A stretch of DNA of 64,000 nt from Stomoxys calcitrans (lineage: Eukaryota; Arthropoda; Insecta; Diptera; Muscidae): contig NC_081555.1 in the NCBI RefSeq assembly GCF_963082655.1, positions 153,145,378 through 153,209,377 on the forward strand, given 5' to 3'. Positions within the stretch are counted from its first letter, which is position 1; every line of letters starts with the position of its first letter. Made by a program: the position numbers and the translations under genes. Positions 47,738 to 58,131 of the stretch are shown piece by piece. The notes under the pieces are model-generated. The model searched no databases, was not told the origin of the DNA, and was given only the letters and a program-made list of their open reading frames with translations.

Positions 47738-49182
47738 GATTTTTATACCCTCCACCATAAGATGGGGGGAATACTAATTTCGTCATTCTGTTTGTAACTA
47801 CTCGAAATATTCGTCTGAGACCCCATAAAGTATATATATTCTTGATCGTCGTGACATTTTATGTCGATCTAGCCATGTCCGTCCGTCTGTCCGTCTGTCC
47901 GTCCGTCCGTCTGTCGAAAGCACGCTAACTTCCGAAGGAGTAAAGCTAGCCGCTTGAAATTTTGCACAACTACTTCTTATTAGTGTAGGTCGGTTGGTAT
48001 TGTAAATGGGCCTTATCGGTCCATGTTTTAATATAGCTGCCATATAAACCGATCTTGGGTCTTGATTTCTTGAGCCTCTAGAGTGCGCAATTCTTATCCG
48101 ATTGAAATGAAATTTTGCACGACGTGTTTTGCTATGATATCCAACAACTGTGCCAAGTATAGTTCAAATCGGTCCATAAACTGATATAGCTGCCATATAA
48201 ACCGATCTTGGGTCTTGGCTTCTTGAGCCTCTAGAAGGCGCAATTCTTATCCGATTGGAATGAAATTTTGCACGACATGTTTTGTTATGATATCCAACAA
48301 CTGTGCCAAGTTTGGTTCAAATCGATCCAACAACTATGCCAAGTATGGTTCAAATCGGTCCATAACCTGATATAGCTGCCATATAAATTGATCTTGGGTC
48401 TTGACTTCTTGATCCTCTAGAGGGCGCAATTCTTATCCGAATGGAATGAAATTTCGCACGACGTGTTTTGTTATGATACCCAACAACTATGCCAAGTATG
48501 GTTTAAATCGGTCCATAACCTGATATAGCTGCCATTTAAACCGATTTCGGGTCTTGACTTCTTGAGCCTCTAGAGGGCAAAATTCTTATCCGATTGGAAT
48601 GAATTTTTGCACGAGGTATTTCGTTATGATATTCAACAACTGTGCCAAGTATGGTTGAAATCGGTCGATAACCTGATATAGCTGTCATATAAACAGATCT
48701 GGGGATTTGACTTCTTGAGCTTCTAGAGGGCGCAATTCATATCTGATTTGACTGAAATTTTGCATGACGTATTTTATTTTTACTTTCAACAACTGCGTCA
48801 AATAAGGTTCAAATCGGTTCATAACCTGATATAGCTGCCATATAAACCGATCTGGGATCTTGACTTCTTGACCCTTAGAGGTCGCAATTATTATCCGATA
48901 TGCCTGAAATTTTGTACGACGGATCCTCTCATGACCATCAACAAACGTGTTTATTATGGTCTGAATCGGTCTATAGCCCGATATAGATCCTAATAAATCG
49001 TTCTCTCTATTTTACTTCGTGAGCCCCAATGGGCGCAATTCTTGTAATTTAATTGTGGTCCGAACCGGACCATATCTTGATATCGTTTTAATAGCAGAGC
49101 AACTCTTTTCTTTTATCCTTTTTTTTGCCTAAGAAGAGATGCCGGGAAAGAACTCGACAAATGCGATCCATGGTGGAGGGTT
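47738..49182 (+). mobile_element. DINE-like element, type B, 3' end cut
   Basis: 5' end TTTATACCCTCCACCATAAGATGGGGGGAATACTAA, core CCCCATAAAGTATATATATTCTTGATCGTCGTG, GTCY tract at about 47,876-47,925 and eight monomers. It stops in ATCCATGGTGGAGGGTTGCC, just before the hairpin. Confidence 0.87.
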
Positions 49183-49374
49183 GCCAATATTAATGTTAAT
49201 GTGCTCTGCAGACTAGTACAAGAACTTTACTTGAACAAAGAATATTTAATGAATAGCTTGAAAAAAGACCTATCAAGTGTTTTGATATATTGTATAATTA
49301 TCTAAAGCTCATTCAAAAAAATGCGGATGCGGTTTCTTTAAAAATGTGTATTGTAAGACTTTTATGATTTTGGG

Positions 49375-49383
49375 TATATAAGA
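49375..49383 (+). promoter_or_regulatory. TATA box of copy 5
   Basis: TATATAAGA, 47-55 bp before the ATG. Confidence 0.7.
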
Positions 49384-49429
49384 TTGAGTTCACCCAGAGT
49401 CTTCATAGAGTACTTCAATCAAAAGAAAT

Positions 49430-49846
49430 ATGTTTAAACTCCTTATTCTCTTAAGTAAGCTCTTCAGATAAACTCAAAATTATGCCGTAAAAATAATAAT
49501 TGTTTTAAAATTCAACTTCTAGTCCTTCCTGCTTTCATCCAGGCATCACGTTCCAATTGTACGGAAAGTTCTCCAAACTTACTTTGTGCTTCCGATCAAA
49601 TTGGCCGATTTCCGACTTGTTGTTTGTTGACTCAATGTGAGCTAAATGCTGAAAATCTTAGACGAATTTCGAATGGATGGAAATGTAAGACCAAAAATGA
49701 ACGAAATTCCTTTGCAAAATGATTACTTTAAAAGAACTAATTAAAAATTTTTATTTTTTTCTCCAGTACTTCAGAACGTGGGATTTTATCAATGTCGTGC
49801 TATTGTACCACCAAATAAATTTGGCCCCTGTCAGTTGCGTGGATGA
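49430..49846 (+). CDS. Secreted Cys-rich peptide gene, copy 5 (altered cysteines)
   Basis: Exons 49,430-49,454, 49,523-49,684 and 49,767-49,846 give 88 residues. Exon 1 is MFKLLILL; exon 2 begins ILPAFIQAS, so the first cysteine after the signal peptide is serine. Cysteines 2, 3 and 4 remain (SNC, NLLCASD, PTC); an extra cysteine follows directly after cysteine 4 (TCC). Cysteine 5 remains (TQC) and cysteine 6 is leucine (AENL). Exon 3 has YQC and FGPC. That gives seven cysteines, an odd number, so one is free or pairs between molecules. All splice sites and the frame are intact, so this looks like a diverged but expressible member. AATAAA is at 49,938-49,943. Confidence 0.83.
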
Positions 49847-49943
49847 TGATTTAGTCGTAGATGACTTGAAATACTGGAATGTTTATTCAAATATGATATT
49901 TGTAAATTTATAGCCAAATTATAGTTAAATTTATAGAAATAAA

Positions 49944-50205
49944 ATATAGTTGATAATAATAATTACAAATGTGCTTAGTTAGGCCGTGTCGAATCTTGAG
50001 AACCCACCACCATGGATTCTATTACAAATTTATATAAATTTACGAAAATGAAGGACACATATGTACTTAACGTACAACATTTTTTGGCAAATCAGCCTAA
50101 AATTTTAGCTTCTTGGGGCCGTATAAGACTAATAGGGAGAACGATTTCAGGTGCTTTATTAAGGTTAAGACCGATTTGGACAAGACCTACCATGGATATT
50201 GATGC
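49944..50205. other. Spacer with worn type B 3' end
   Basis: GTGCTTAGTTAGGCCGTGTCGAATCTTGAGAACCCACCACCATGGAT is a degenerate inverted type B/C terminus at about 49,971-50,017; the rest is unclear. Confidence 0.5.
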
Positions 50206-50370
50206 GTCCTGGTAACCTAGTTCGCATGCTCGCATTGCCAGTGCGGAGGTTGTGAGTTCGATCTCCACCAGACCCCTTGGTCTGTCGCTAATGTAGTATC
50301 ATAAAGGACTTAAAATTGTCTAAGTTGGTGTGTAAAGGACCACTCATACCAAACCTAACCTAACCTAATG
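50206..50370 (+). repeat. tRNA-derived SINE
   Basis: GTCCTGGTAACCTAGTTCGCATGC resembles an A box and GGTTGTGAGTTCGATCTCCACC a B box, in tRNA spacing. A tRNA-unrelated body (AAAGGACTTAAAATTGTCTAAGTTGG) and a CCTAACCTAACCTAA tail follow. The acceptor stem does not pair, so it is not a tRNA gene. Confidence 0.7.
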
Positions 50371-50393
50371 TTAAAAATCATAACAGAACACTA

Positions 50394-50622
50394 TTGGGTT
50401 GCCCAAAAAGTAATTGCGGATTTTTCATATAGTCGGCGTTGACAAATTTTTTCACAGCTTATCAATGCATTCTTTCTTCTGTCAGTTATCAGCTGTTAAT
50501 TTTAGCTTGCTTTAGAAAAAAAGTGTAAAAAAAGTATATTTGATTAAAGTTCATTCTAAGTTTTATTAAAAATGCATTTACTTTCTTTAAAAAAATCCGC
50601 AGTTACTTTTTGGGCAACCCAA
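50394..50622 (-). mobile_element. Tc1/mariner-type MITE, copy 4
   Basis: Same family, inverted relative to copies 1 and 3, flanked by TA, ending GCAGTTACTTTTTGGGCAACCCAA. Small internal deletion near 50,460. Confidence 0.93.
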
Positions 50623-51010
50623 TATATGCAAAATTTCAGCCAAATCGGATAACAATTACGGCTTCCAGGCCTGAAAACGATTATTATATTACCGCATATT
50701 TGAAATAATTGATGGCAAAATTTAAATTTTGTATAAAAATCCGGACTAACGTTATGACCTTGAACATCTGTAGTAGGTATTGGCCAAATCGGTCTATAAC
50801 CTTGTATAGCTTCCATAGAAACCAATATAGCGTTTCACGATCCAAAACGGTCTATAAACTGCTAAATCTCTCATATAAATCGATAATCAGGATATCGATT
50901 TATATGGGAGCTTTAGCAGTTTATAGACCGTTTTGGATCGAGCAAACGGTTGTTGGAAGTCGCAAGAAACTATGACGTTCAAAACTTCAGCCAAATCGGA
51001 GGGCAAGTGA
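50623..51010. mobile_element. Scrambled DINE-like monomer fragments
   Basis: Short type C-like monomers in both orientations, including the inverted repeat at 50,838-50,940. Confidence 0.6.
50838..50940. repeat. Long hairpin of inverted monomer pieces
   Basis: The left arm (CGATCCAAAACGGTCTATAAACTGCTAAA...) is repeated in reverse complement to 50,940 with few mismatches. Arms are about 48 bp and the loop about 7 bp (ATCAGGA). Confidence 0.85.
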
Positions 51011-51655
51011 GGCTTCCAGACCACCCTCGACTGTCGCAGATCTCTCACCAAGATGGCTGAACCGTTTCTGGGTGCAAAGCCCCAGAAATATCCCACGGAT
51101 TTGTAGAGCAGACATGCTTGCGAGACTACCTTAAAGATTACACATTCCAGAGGAACTGGAATCTGTGGGTATGCCTCAAGCGACATGTAGGCTAAGTCTT
51201 CAAGATCAAGCCCGAAGGGCAACGGATGATAAATGGTCACATAGGAGGGATTATGAACGCTCCAAAATTATGTGGCCTATTCTAATCTTGGAGAGGTCTA
51301 TCGCTCTGCTGTCGCTGGCTGGCACAGAAATCTCAGTCATTGTGGCTGTCATGACAGGTCGGTGTCTGATCGGAAAACATGCTGACAGACTGACGTCTTT
51401 TGCAGAAGCTGTGACGATGTTGAGGAAGAAGAGGCAGTCAGAAGGAGTTCCATTTTAGAGTTTCTTTTCTTCGAGAACTTGTCTGAGTTAGCAGATGTGA
51501 ACATTTGCAAGTTGTTGGGCTTTATAAATCAATTGGGCTGGTTCAACTGTAGGAACTAGAAGTCACCTTCCTTCTCCTATTTCTGTGGTATCACAACGGA
51601 CAAAAGTGTCTAAGTGAGCCTGATGACAGGCTGCCTCTTAAGCCTAACCTAAAGT
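51011..51655 (+). pseudogene. LINE RNase H end and 3' UTR
   Basis: Plus-strand readings give PILILERSIALLSLAGTEIS, VMTGRCLIGKHADRL and, one frame over, FCRSCDDVEEEEAV. These are the end of RNase H and the CRSC..EEEE knuckle of an RNase H-bearing LINE. NLSELADVNICKLLGFINQL and a 3' UTR with TGTGGTATCACAACGGAC follow, ending in CTTAAGCCTAACCTAAA. 5'-truncated and frameshifted. Confidence 0.8.
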
Positions 51656-51820
51656 TAAGAATCCATTCACTTGGTCCTAACATGACCACCTTTTGCCTTG
51701 ACTTTGGCTCTCAGTCGGCAAAAAAATTAATTCCAAGCTGCAAGAATTAAATCTGTCGGTATTTTGTCCCATTTCCGTACAATGGCTTTATTCAGAGCAT
51801 CCATAGTGGCATGAATGGTC
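51656..51820 (-). pseudogene. Tc1-like transposase C-terminal fragment
   Basis: In reverse, MDALNKAIVRKWDKIPTDLI, a stop, then RLRAKVKAKGGHVRTK. This resembles the ALW.AI...W and RV.A.I.AKGG end of Tc1-like transposases. Short, so tentative. Confidence 0.5.
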
Positions 51821-51825
51821 TATGC

Positions 51826-52085
51826 CACCACTGTGTTTGAAACACCCAGAAGGAAGAGAGATAGACCCATTGGTAGGTACACCGATCGATTCAGAATCAC
51901 TTTCTGATTCGATTAAGCTATGTCCGTCCTTCCGCCTGTCTGCCCATGTTAATTTGTGTACAAATTTCAGGTCGCACTTTTCATCCGATCGCCTTCAAAA
52001 TTGGTACTGGGATCCTTTTTGGCCAAGAGACGAAGCCTATTGAAATTCGAGAAAATCAGTACAGATGTGGATATAGCTCCCATAT
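51826..52085 (+). mobile_element. DINE-like type D fragment
   Basis: GAAGGAAGAGAGATAGACCCATTGG, CACTTTCTGATTCGATTAAGC, GTCCGTCCTTCCGCC and GATGTGGATATAGCTCCCATATA match the type D 5' half at 32.5-32.8 kb. The foldback element interrupts it at its CATATA. Confidence 0.75.
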
Positions 52086-52086
52086 A

Positions 52087-52693
52087 AAGGGTGATTTTTT
52101 TGAGGTTAGGAATTTCATGCATTAGTATTTGACAGATCACGTGGGATTTCAGACATGGTGTCAAAGAGAAAGATGCTCAGTATGCTTTGACATTTCATCA
52201 TGAATAGACTTACTAACGAGGAACGCTTGCAAATCATTGAATTTTATTACCAAAATCAGTGTTCGGTTCGAAATGTGTTCATTCACCGTAACGTTGCGTC
52301 CAACAGCATCTTTGAAAAAATACGGTCCAATGATTCCACCAGCGTACAAACCACACCAAACAGTGCATTTTTCGGGATGCATGGGCAGTTCTTGAACGGC
52401 TTCTGGTTGCTCTTCACTCCAAATGCGGCAATTTTGCTTATTTACGTAGCCATTCAACCAGAAATGAGCCTCATCGCTGAACAAAATTTGTCAAAATTTG
52501 AACACATTTCGAACCGAACACTGATTTTGGTAATAAAATTCAATGATTTGCAAGCGTTGCTCGTTAGTAAGTCTATTCATGATGAAATGTCAAAGCATAC
52601 TGAGCATCTTTCTCTTTGACACCATGTCTGAAATCCCACGTGATCTGTCAAATACTAATGCATGAAAATCCTAACCTCAAAAAAATCACCCTT
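52087..52693. mobile_element. Foldback derivative of a Tc1/mariner transposon
   Basis: 607 bp flanked by TA. The two arms, about 195 bp each, are inverted copies of one end: AAGGGTGATTTTTTTGAGGTTAGG at the tip, then the start of the transposase gene. Both arms read MNRLTNE.RLQIIEFYYQNQ from outside inwards. The centre (52,284-52,497) has on the minus strand the catalytic-domain block FSDEAHFWLNGYVNKQNC and WCGLYAGGIIGPYFFKD. The element kept two copies of its left end and lost everything between. It cannot make transposase. Confidence 0.88.
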
Positions 52694-52920
52694 TATATGT
52701 TCATCCGATTTGGACCAATATTTTATTTGGACCTTCCAAAATTTTGTACAAAGCGGAATATGGCTTTTTAGTCATTCTAAGTTTTTCAAGCGCTCCAAAA
52801 CATTTTCCAAAATGTTTTCTCAGCAAAAAGTCGCATCTACATTGGAGCCAGGCTCTATGAAAACGATTTTGAAAGATGGCCATCGGTGGTCGCAGATGCC
52901 CATACCATAACACGAGAAGG
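52694..52920 (-). pseudogene. Mariner-like transposase fragment (tentative)
   Basis: In reverse, GMGICDHRWPSFKIVFIEPG and NILENVLERLKNLE resemble the GVC.DGR.PL.FVEPG..V...Y...IL region of Tc1/mariner transposases. Stops interrupt it. Confidence 0.4.
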
Positions 52921-53104
52921 AAAATAACTTCGGGTGGCCGTTCGCTGGCCTAAATTCTCTTAAGTGCACTCGGTTAAGAGTGTACAAAGTTCGAAAGTTT
53001 ACAAAGTTTTGGAGTTTACGAATTGCTCAGTTGGGAATGGGAATTCTAGTCCGAGACCACGATGTTCGGAAATTCAGCACATTAGTGCAAGCGCAGCAAC
53101 TCTT

Positions 53105-54077
53105 TGTTCTTTGCAGTTCAACTTTCGATTTCGCCAAAATTTGGGACAGGCCGTTCGACGTCCTTCTTCAATTTGGCCCAGATCGGTCCAGATTTGGATA
53201 TAGCTGCCATATGGACTTTCGATTTAAGATTTCGGGCCCTTAAAACGAGCATTTTTGGTTCCAATGTCGCCGAAATTTGGGACAGTGAGTTGTATTAAGC
53301 CCCTCGACATACTTCTGCAATATGGGACAGATCGGTGCAGATTTGGATATAGCAGCCATATTGACCGATCTCTCTATTTAAAGTCTTCCGCCCATAAAAG
53401 GCTCATTTATAGTCCGATTTTGCCAAAATTTCGGACAGTGAGTTGTGTTAGGCCCTTCGACATTCTTCCTCAATTTGGTTCAAATCGGTCCAGATTTGGA
53501 TATAGCTGCCATATAGACCAATCACTCCATTTAAGGTTTTGGGGCCATAAAAGGCGCAATTATTGTCCGATTTCGCCGAAATTTGGGACAGTGAGTTGCG
53601 TTAGGCTCTTCGACATTTTTCTACAACTTGGATTGGATTTGGATATAGCTGTCATATAGACCGATCTCCCGATTTAAGGTTTTGGGCTCATAAAAGAGCG
53701 CATTTATTTTCCGATGTCGCCGAAACTTGGGACAATCGGTCCAGATTCGGATATAGCTGCCATATAGACCGATATCTAGATTTAAAGTCTTGGCCCATTT
53801 TTAGTCCGATTTCACTGAAATCTGACACAGTGACTTATTTTAATTTTTTCAACATCTATGTATGGTTCAAATCGGTTTATTTTTAGATGTAGCTACTAAA
53901 AAGTCCAATATTTTGTTAGTATTTGGTCCAAATCGTAACATATTTTGATATAGCTGCTATGGGGCATACGCTATGCATTTTTCGCCGGAGTTTAACGAAA
54001 GGTGGTTTGCATATATACCCGAGGTGGTGGATATCCGAAGTTCGGCCCGGCCAAACTTAATCCATTTTTTCTTGTTT
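53105..54077 (+). mobile_element. DINE-like element, type A, 5'-truncated (left partner of the duplication)
   Basis: About five monomers and the 3' end GAGGTGGTGGATATCCGAAGTTCGGCCCGGCCAAACTTAATCC. The hairpin has one mismatch (CCAAAC). The monomer at about 53,495-53,600 (with CCAATCACTCCATTTAAGG) is the left edge of the 4-kb duplication. Confidence 0.87.
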
Positions 54078-54161
54078 TACTTTGGTGTATGAACTTGCGT
54101 ATTGTGGTTTTCGTTAAATTGGAGCCTTCACTTGCTAAACCCTTTCAGGTGTTTTTGCAGT

Positions 54162-54356
54162 TTATTTTGGACCACCACCATGGAGTGTAGCCCCTCTACC
54201 AGTACCATTAAAACGATTAACAGTGCGATACACAAACATATTGTTCACTTTGAGGTGTAAGAGATCGCCAACAATAGTCGGTTTTGATTTTCTACCCATA
54301 TGTAACCCAATCACACTATTACGAATAACTTTCTTTTTATATAAGCTTAGAAGCAA
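54162..54356 (-). pseudogene. Tc1-like transposase N-terminal fragment
   Basis: A 64-codon frame with KPTIVGDLLHLKVNNMFVYR and TVNRFNGTGRGATLHGGGPK. This resembles the helix-turn-helix of Tc1-like transposases (VYRTIKR..ETG...RPRSGRP). Its twin is at 58,132-58,326. Confidence 0.5.
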
Positions 54357-54890
54357 ATGCTTTGGGTAGCTTTTGAGTTGTCAATAAAAAAACGGAAGTT
54401 GTCATTTCGAGTTTGACAGCTATACCACTATGACCTTGCAACAATTAGTGTCAACTACCTTGAACAGTGAAGATATGACACCAAATTTTGGGCCAAATGT
54501 CATAGTGCCGGTCCCTTAATCGATGATGTAGACTGATCGACGCATTATGTGACTGAAATGAGAGATGTGTCAGAGTAAGTAAACGATTTCACATTCATAT
54601 GTTCAGACTTATTTTCCATAGGGGATATCCCATTCCTCACTAAAGCTCCGAATTGACGTAGTACCTAAAGCAAGCATTCAAAATATTCACAAAAATGCCA
54701 TTATCTTCAACAGCTGTTCAAAATAAAGAAGATCAACAGAAATATTGTTTGTACAACATTCGGATATGTGGTTTATTAGATGTATTCAAGCGAGTGAGGG
54801 TTGTGCTATGAATTTCAAAAATTCGCCTACACATGTTTTGAATCAGACTAGCGTGTGCCTATTTCTATTGATTTAATGAATAAAATGTGC
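54357..54890. other. Upstream region of copy 6
   Basis: About 500 bp duplicated at 58.33-58.84 kb, containing AGTGCCGGTCCCTTAATCGATGATG. No other feature recognised. Confidence 0.5.
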
Positions 54891-54891
54891 A

Positions 54892-54900
54892 TATAAAAGT
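54892..54900 (+). promoter_or_regulatory. TATA box of copy 6
   Basis: TATAAAAGT, 56 bp before the splice-consistent ATG. Confidence 0.7.
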
Positions 54901-54955
54901 CATAGCTGTTGCGATTTTTGTATTTGTTACGCAGATTATTTCTTTCACAGCTAGC

Positions 54956-55361
54956 ATGTATAGACTTTTAATTCTCTTGGGTGGGTTTTCGTGAATTAGC
55001 TCATTTTCTGAAATAATTACAATTTATTTTCTTTTCAATTTTATTTTCTAGCTCTAGCGGCATTAGTCCATACATGTCGCTATAGTTGTATCGGCAGCGA
55101 TCCAACTTTACATTGTGCCTCGGATCTTACGGGTGTTACATCAACATGCTATATATTGACTCAATGCGACATATTAGGGAAGAACTGTAATCGTGAGACA
55201 TTTGGACAACCGAGTATGTTACGAACTTAATCAAGTTTTATACATCGCATTTTAAAGTATCATTTTGTTTTGTTTTCATTCTAGCCCTTATAAAACTTCC
55301 TCTATCTGAATGTAGCAACATTATTGCACCAGCAAAAAGAGGGCCATGTAATACAATTTGA
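54956..55361 (+). CDS. Secreted Cys-rich peptide gene, copy 6
   Basis: Exons 54,956-54,980, 55,052-55,213 and 55,285-55,361 give 87 residues. Exon 1 is MYRLLILL, exon 2 opens ALAALVHTC. All eight cysteines are present: HTCRYSC, PTLHCASD, STC, TQC, KNC, then SEC and RGPC; spacing is the full family pattern C-x3-C-x8-C-x10-C-x5-C-x6-C, with C-x11-C in exon 3. Introns are phase 1; the first donor GTGGGT is weaker than in other copies, but acceptors and frame agree. AATAAA is at 55,372-55,377. Copy 7, 3,956 bp downstream, differs at four residues. Confidence 0.9.
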
Positions 55362-55541
55362 TTTCGACTGGAATAAATAAACATATCAATACATTCCTAT
55401 AAAGATGAGAAACATTATTTAATTTTATTTAATAAATAAATTCCCCAGAGTGGACCATAACTGGCTATAGATGCTATAAAGTCCTAATTTCATACATATG
55501 TGCATATGTTATATAGCCTCCGGTCTTAAATAGTTCAAACC

Positions 55542-55830
55542 AAACCGTCGGCTCCTGCTTCCTTGTTATTGTTCAGTCGGATTACAGCTAGTTGGACGTC
55601 ATTCTGACTAGGAGGTAAACATTCCATACCATCATCAGGAATTGGTTTTGTGGTATCCTCTTTGCCGCCATCGTCGGACACTAGCAAAATAGTTCAGCGG
55701 CAAACCGTCGGCTCCTGCTGCTTTGTTAATCCTCAGTTGGGTCACAGCTAGATGGATCTCTTTCTGACTATTCCATACCATCATCAGGAATTGGTTCTGA
55801 GGTAACCTCTTCGCCGCCATCGTCGGACAC
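55542..55830 (-). repeat. 160-bp tandem repeat of a LINE RT fragment
   Basis: Two units starting at 55,542 and 55,702. In reverse each reads LRINKAAGADGLP or a worn version, the A..LK..KA.G.DG.P motif of a LINE RT. Duplicated again at 59,498-59,790. Confidence 0.75.
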
Positions 55831-56029
55831 TAACAGCTGTGTCAAATGTTCTTTCATATACTCAGCACATTATATGGATCAGTTACATGATTTCCTTCTT
55901 TGTCTCTGCAGGAGGATGTGCCTGTACCGAAGTCATCAGTTTGATGTTTGATTCTTTGTTAAAATTGCCGGACTTCATTCTAACTAATGTACATCTCAAT
56001 TTGCTCACACTCATGTCTTTCCATTTTCT

Positions 56030-58047
56030 TTTTATACCCACCACCGAAGGATGGGGGTATATTCATTTTGTCATGCCGTTTGCAACACATCGATATATCC
56101 ATTTCAGACCCTATAAAGTATATGTAAACTTTATCAGCGTAAAAATCTAATACAATATAGCCATGTCCGTCCGTCTGTCAGTCCGTCTGTCCGTCCGTCT
56201 GCCTGTTCGTCTGTCTGTTCGTCTGTTTATTGGTCCATCTGTTTGTCCGTCTGTCCGTCCGTCCGTCTGTCTGTCCGTCCATCTTTCCGTCCGTCTGTCC
56301 GTCCGTCTGTCCGTCCGTCTGTCGGTCCGTCTGTCCATCCGTCAGTCTGTCCGTCCGTCCATCTGTCTTTCTGTCCGCCATCTGTACGTCCGTCTGTCCA
56401 TCCGTAAGTCTGTCTGTCCGCCCGTCCGTCTGTCCGCCCGTCCGTCTGTCCGTCTGTCCGCCCGTCCGTCTGTCCGCCCGTCCGTCTGTCCGCCCGTCCG
56501 TCTGTGCGCCCGTCCGTCTGTCCGCCCGTCCGTCTGTCCGCCCGTCCGTCTGTCCGCCCGTCCGTCTGTCCGTCTGCCACAGTCTTTAAAAATAGAGATA
56601 TTGAGCTGAAACTTTGCACAGATTCGTTTTTTTGTCCATAAGCAGGTTAAGTTTGAAGATGTGCTATATCGCACTATTCCTTGATATAGCCCCATATAGA
56701 CCGATCCGCCGATTTAAGGTCTTACTGCCATAAAAGCCACATTTATTATCGGATTTTGCTGAAATTGGGGACAGTGAGTTGTGTTAGGCCAGCCGACATA
56801 CTTAAACAATTTGGCCCAGATCGGTTCAGATTTGGATATAGTTGCCATATAGACCGATTCCTCGATTTAAGGTCTTGAGCCCATAAGAGGCGCATTTATT
56901 GTCCGATTTCGCCGAAATTTTGGGACAGGGAGTTCTGTTAGGCCTTTCATCATTCTTCTTCAATTTGGCTCAGATCAGTCCAGATGTGGATATAGCTGCC
57001 ATATAGACCGATTTCTCGATTTAAAGTCTTGAGCCCATAAAAGGCGCATTCATTATCCGAGTGACAGTGAGTTGTGTTAGGCCCCTTGACAACTTTCTGC
57101 AATAGGCAAAGACCGCTCCAGATTTTCATATAGCTGCCATATAGACCGATCTCTCGATTTAGGGTCTTGGGCCCATTAAAGGCGCATTTATTGTCTGATT
57201 TCGCCGAAACTTTGGGACAGAGAGTTCTGTTAGGCCCTTCATCATTCTTCTTCAATTTGGCTTAGATCGGTCCAGATGTGGATATAGCTGCCATATAGAC
57301 CGATTTCTCGATTTAAGGTTTTGGGGCCATAAAAGGCGAATTTATTGTCCGATGTCGCCGAAACTTGGAACAGTGAGTTGTGCTGGGTCCCTCGATATCT
57401 TACTCCAATACGGCACACATCGGTCCAGATTTGGATATAGCTGACATATAGACCGATCTTTCGATTTAAGGTCTCCGGCCCATAAAAAGCGCATTTATTG
57501 GCTGATTTCGCCGAAACTTGGGACGGTGAGTTGTGTTAGGCCCTTCAACATTCTTCTTCAATTTGGCTCAGATCGGTCCAGATTTGGATATAGCTGCCAT
57601 ATAGACCAATCACTCCATTTAAGGTTTTGGGGCCATAAAAGGCGCAATTATTGTCCGATTTCGCCGAAATTTGGGACAGTGAGTTTTGTTAGACCCTTCA
57701 ATATTCTCCTTTAATTTAGCTCAGATTGGTCCAGATTCGGATATAGCTGCCATATAGACCGATATCTAGATTTAAAGTCTTGGCCCATTTTAAGTCCGAT
57801 TTCACTGAAATCTGACACAGTGACTTATTTTAATTTTTTCAACATCTATGTATGGTTCAAATCGGTTTATTTTTAGATGTAGCTACTAAAAAGTACTAAA
57901 AATCTGAACATATTTTGATACAGCTGCTATGGGGCATACGCTATGCATTTTTCAACGGAGTTTAACGAAAGGTGGTTTGCATATATACCCGAGGTCGTGG
58001 ATATCCAAAGTTCGGCCCGGCCAAACTTAATCCATTTTTACTTGTTT
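56030..58047 (+). mobile_element. DINE-like element, type A, hybrid across the duplication junction
   Basis: Complete 5' end (TTTATACCCACCACCGAAGGATGGGGGTATATTC), core CCTATAAAGTATATGTAAACTTTATC, long GTCY array, about ten monomers and the 3' end GAGGTCGTGGATATCCAAAGTTCGGCCCGGCCAAAC. Left of about 57,588 it matches the element at 59,987; right of it, the element ending at 54,077. So it is a chimera made by exchange inside the monomer array. Confidence 0.88.
56163..56577 (+). repeat. (GTCY)n array, duplication unit 1
   Basis: 415 bp. The first half is built from GTCCGTCCGTCT units, the second from 16-bp units CTGTCCGCCCGTCCGT. A single GTGCGCCCG variant marks one unit. Long open frames inside it are artefacts of the repeat. 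Confidence 0.95.
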
Positions 58048-58131
58048 TACTTTGGTGTATGATCTTGCGCATTGTGGTTTTCGTTAAATTGGAGCCTTCA
58101 CTTGCTAAACCCTTTCAGGTGTTGTTGCAGT

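Larger units (their letters stand above)
53490..57588 (+). repeat. Tandem segmental duplication, unit 1
   Basis: About 4.1 kb from the monomer with CCAATCACTCC (53,518) to the same word at 57,606. It holds the end of a type A element, a transposase fragment, gene copy 6, LINE fragments and the start of the next type A element. Unit 2 follows directly. Unit 1 has about 98 bp more than unit 2 near 53,600-53,740. Confidence 0.9.

Noticed and set aside
50206..50275. tRNA gene
   Set aside because: A- and B-box-like words are present but the acceptor stem does not pair and a SINE body with a CCTAACC tail follows.
50350..50370. Telomere-like (CCTAA)n repeat
   Set aside because: Only three units and at the end of a SINE; flies of this group lack such telomeres and similar tails end LINE copies.
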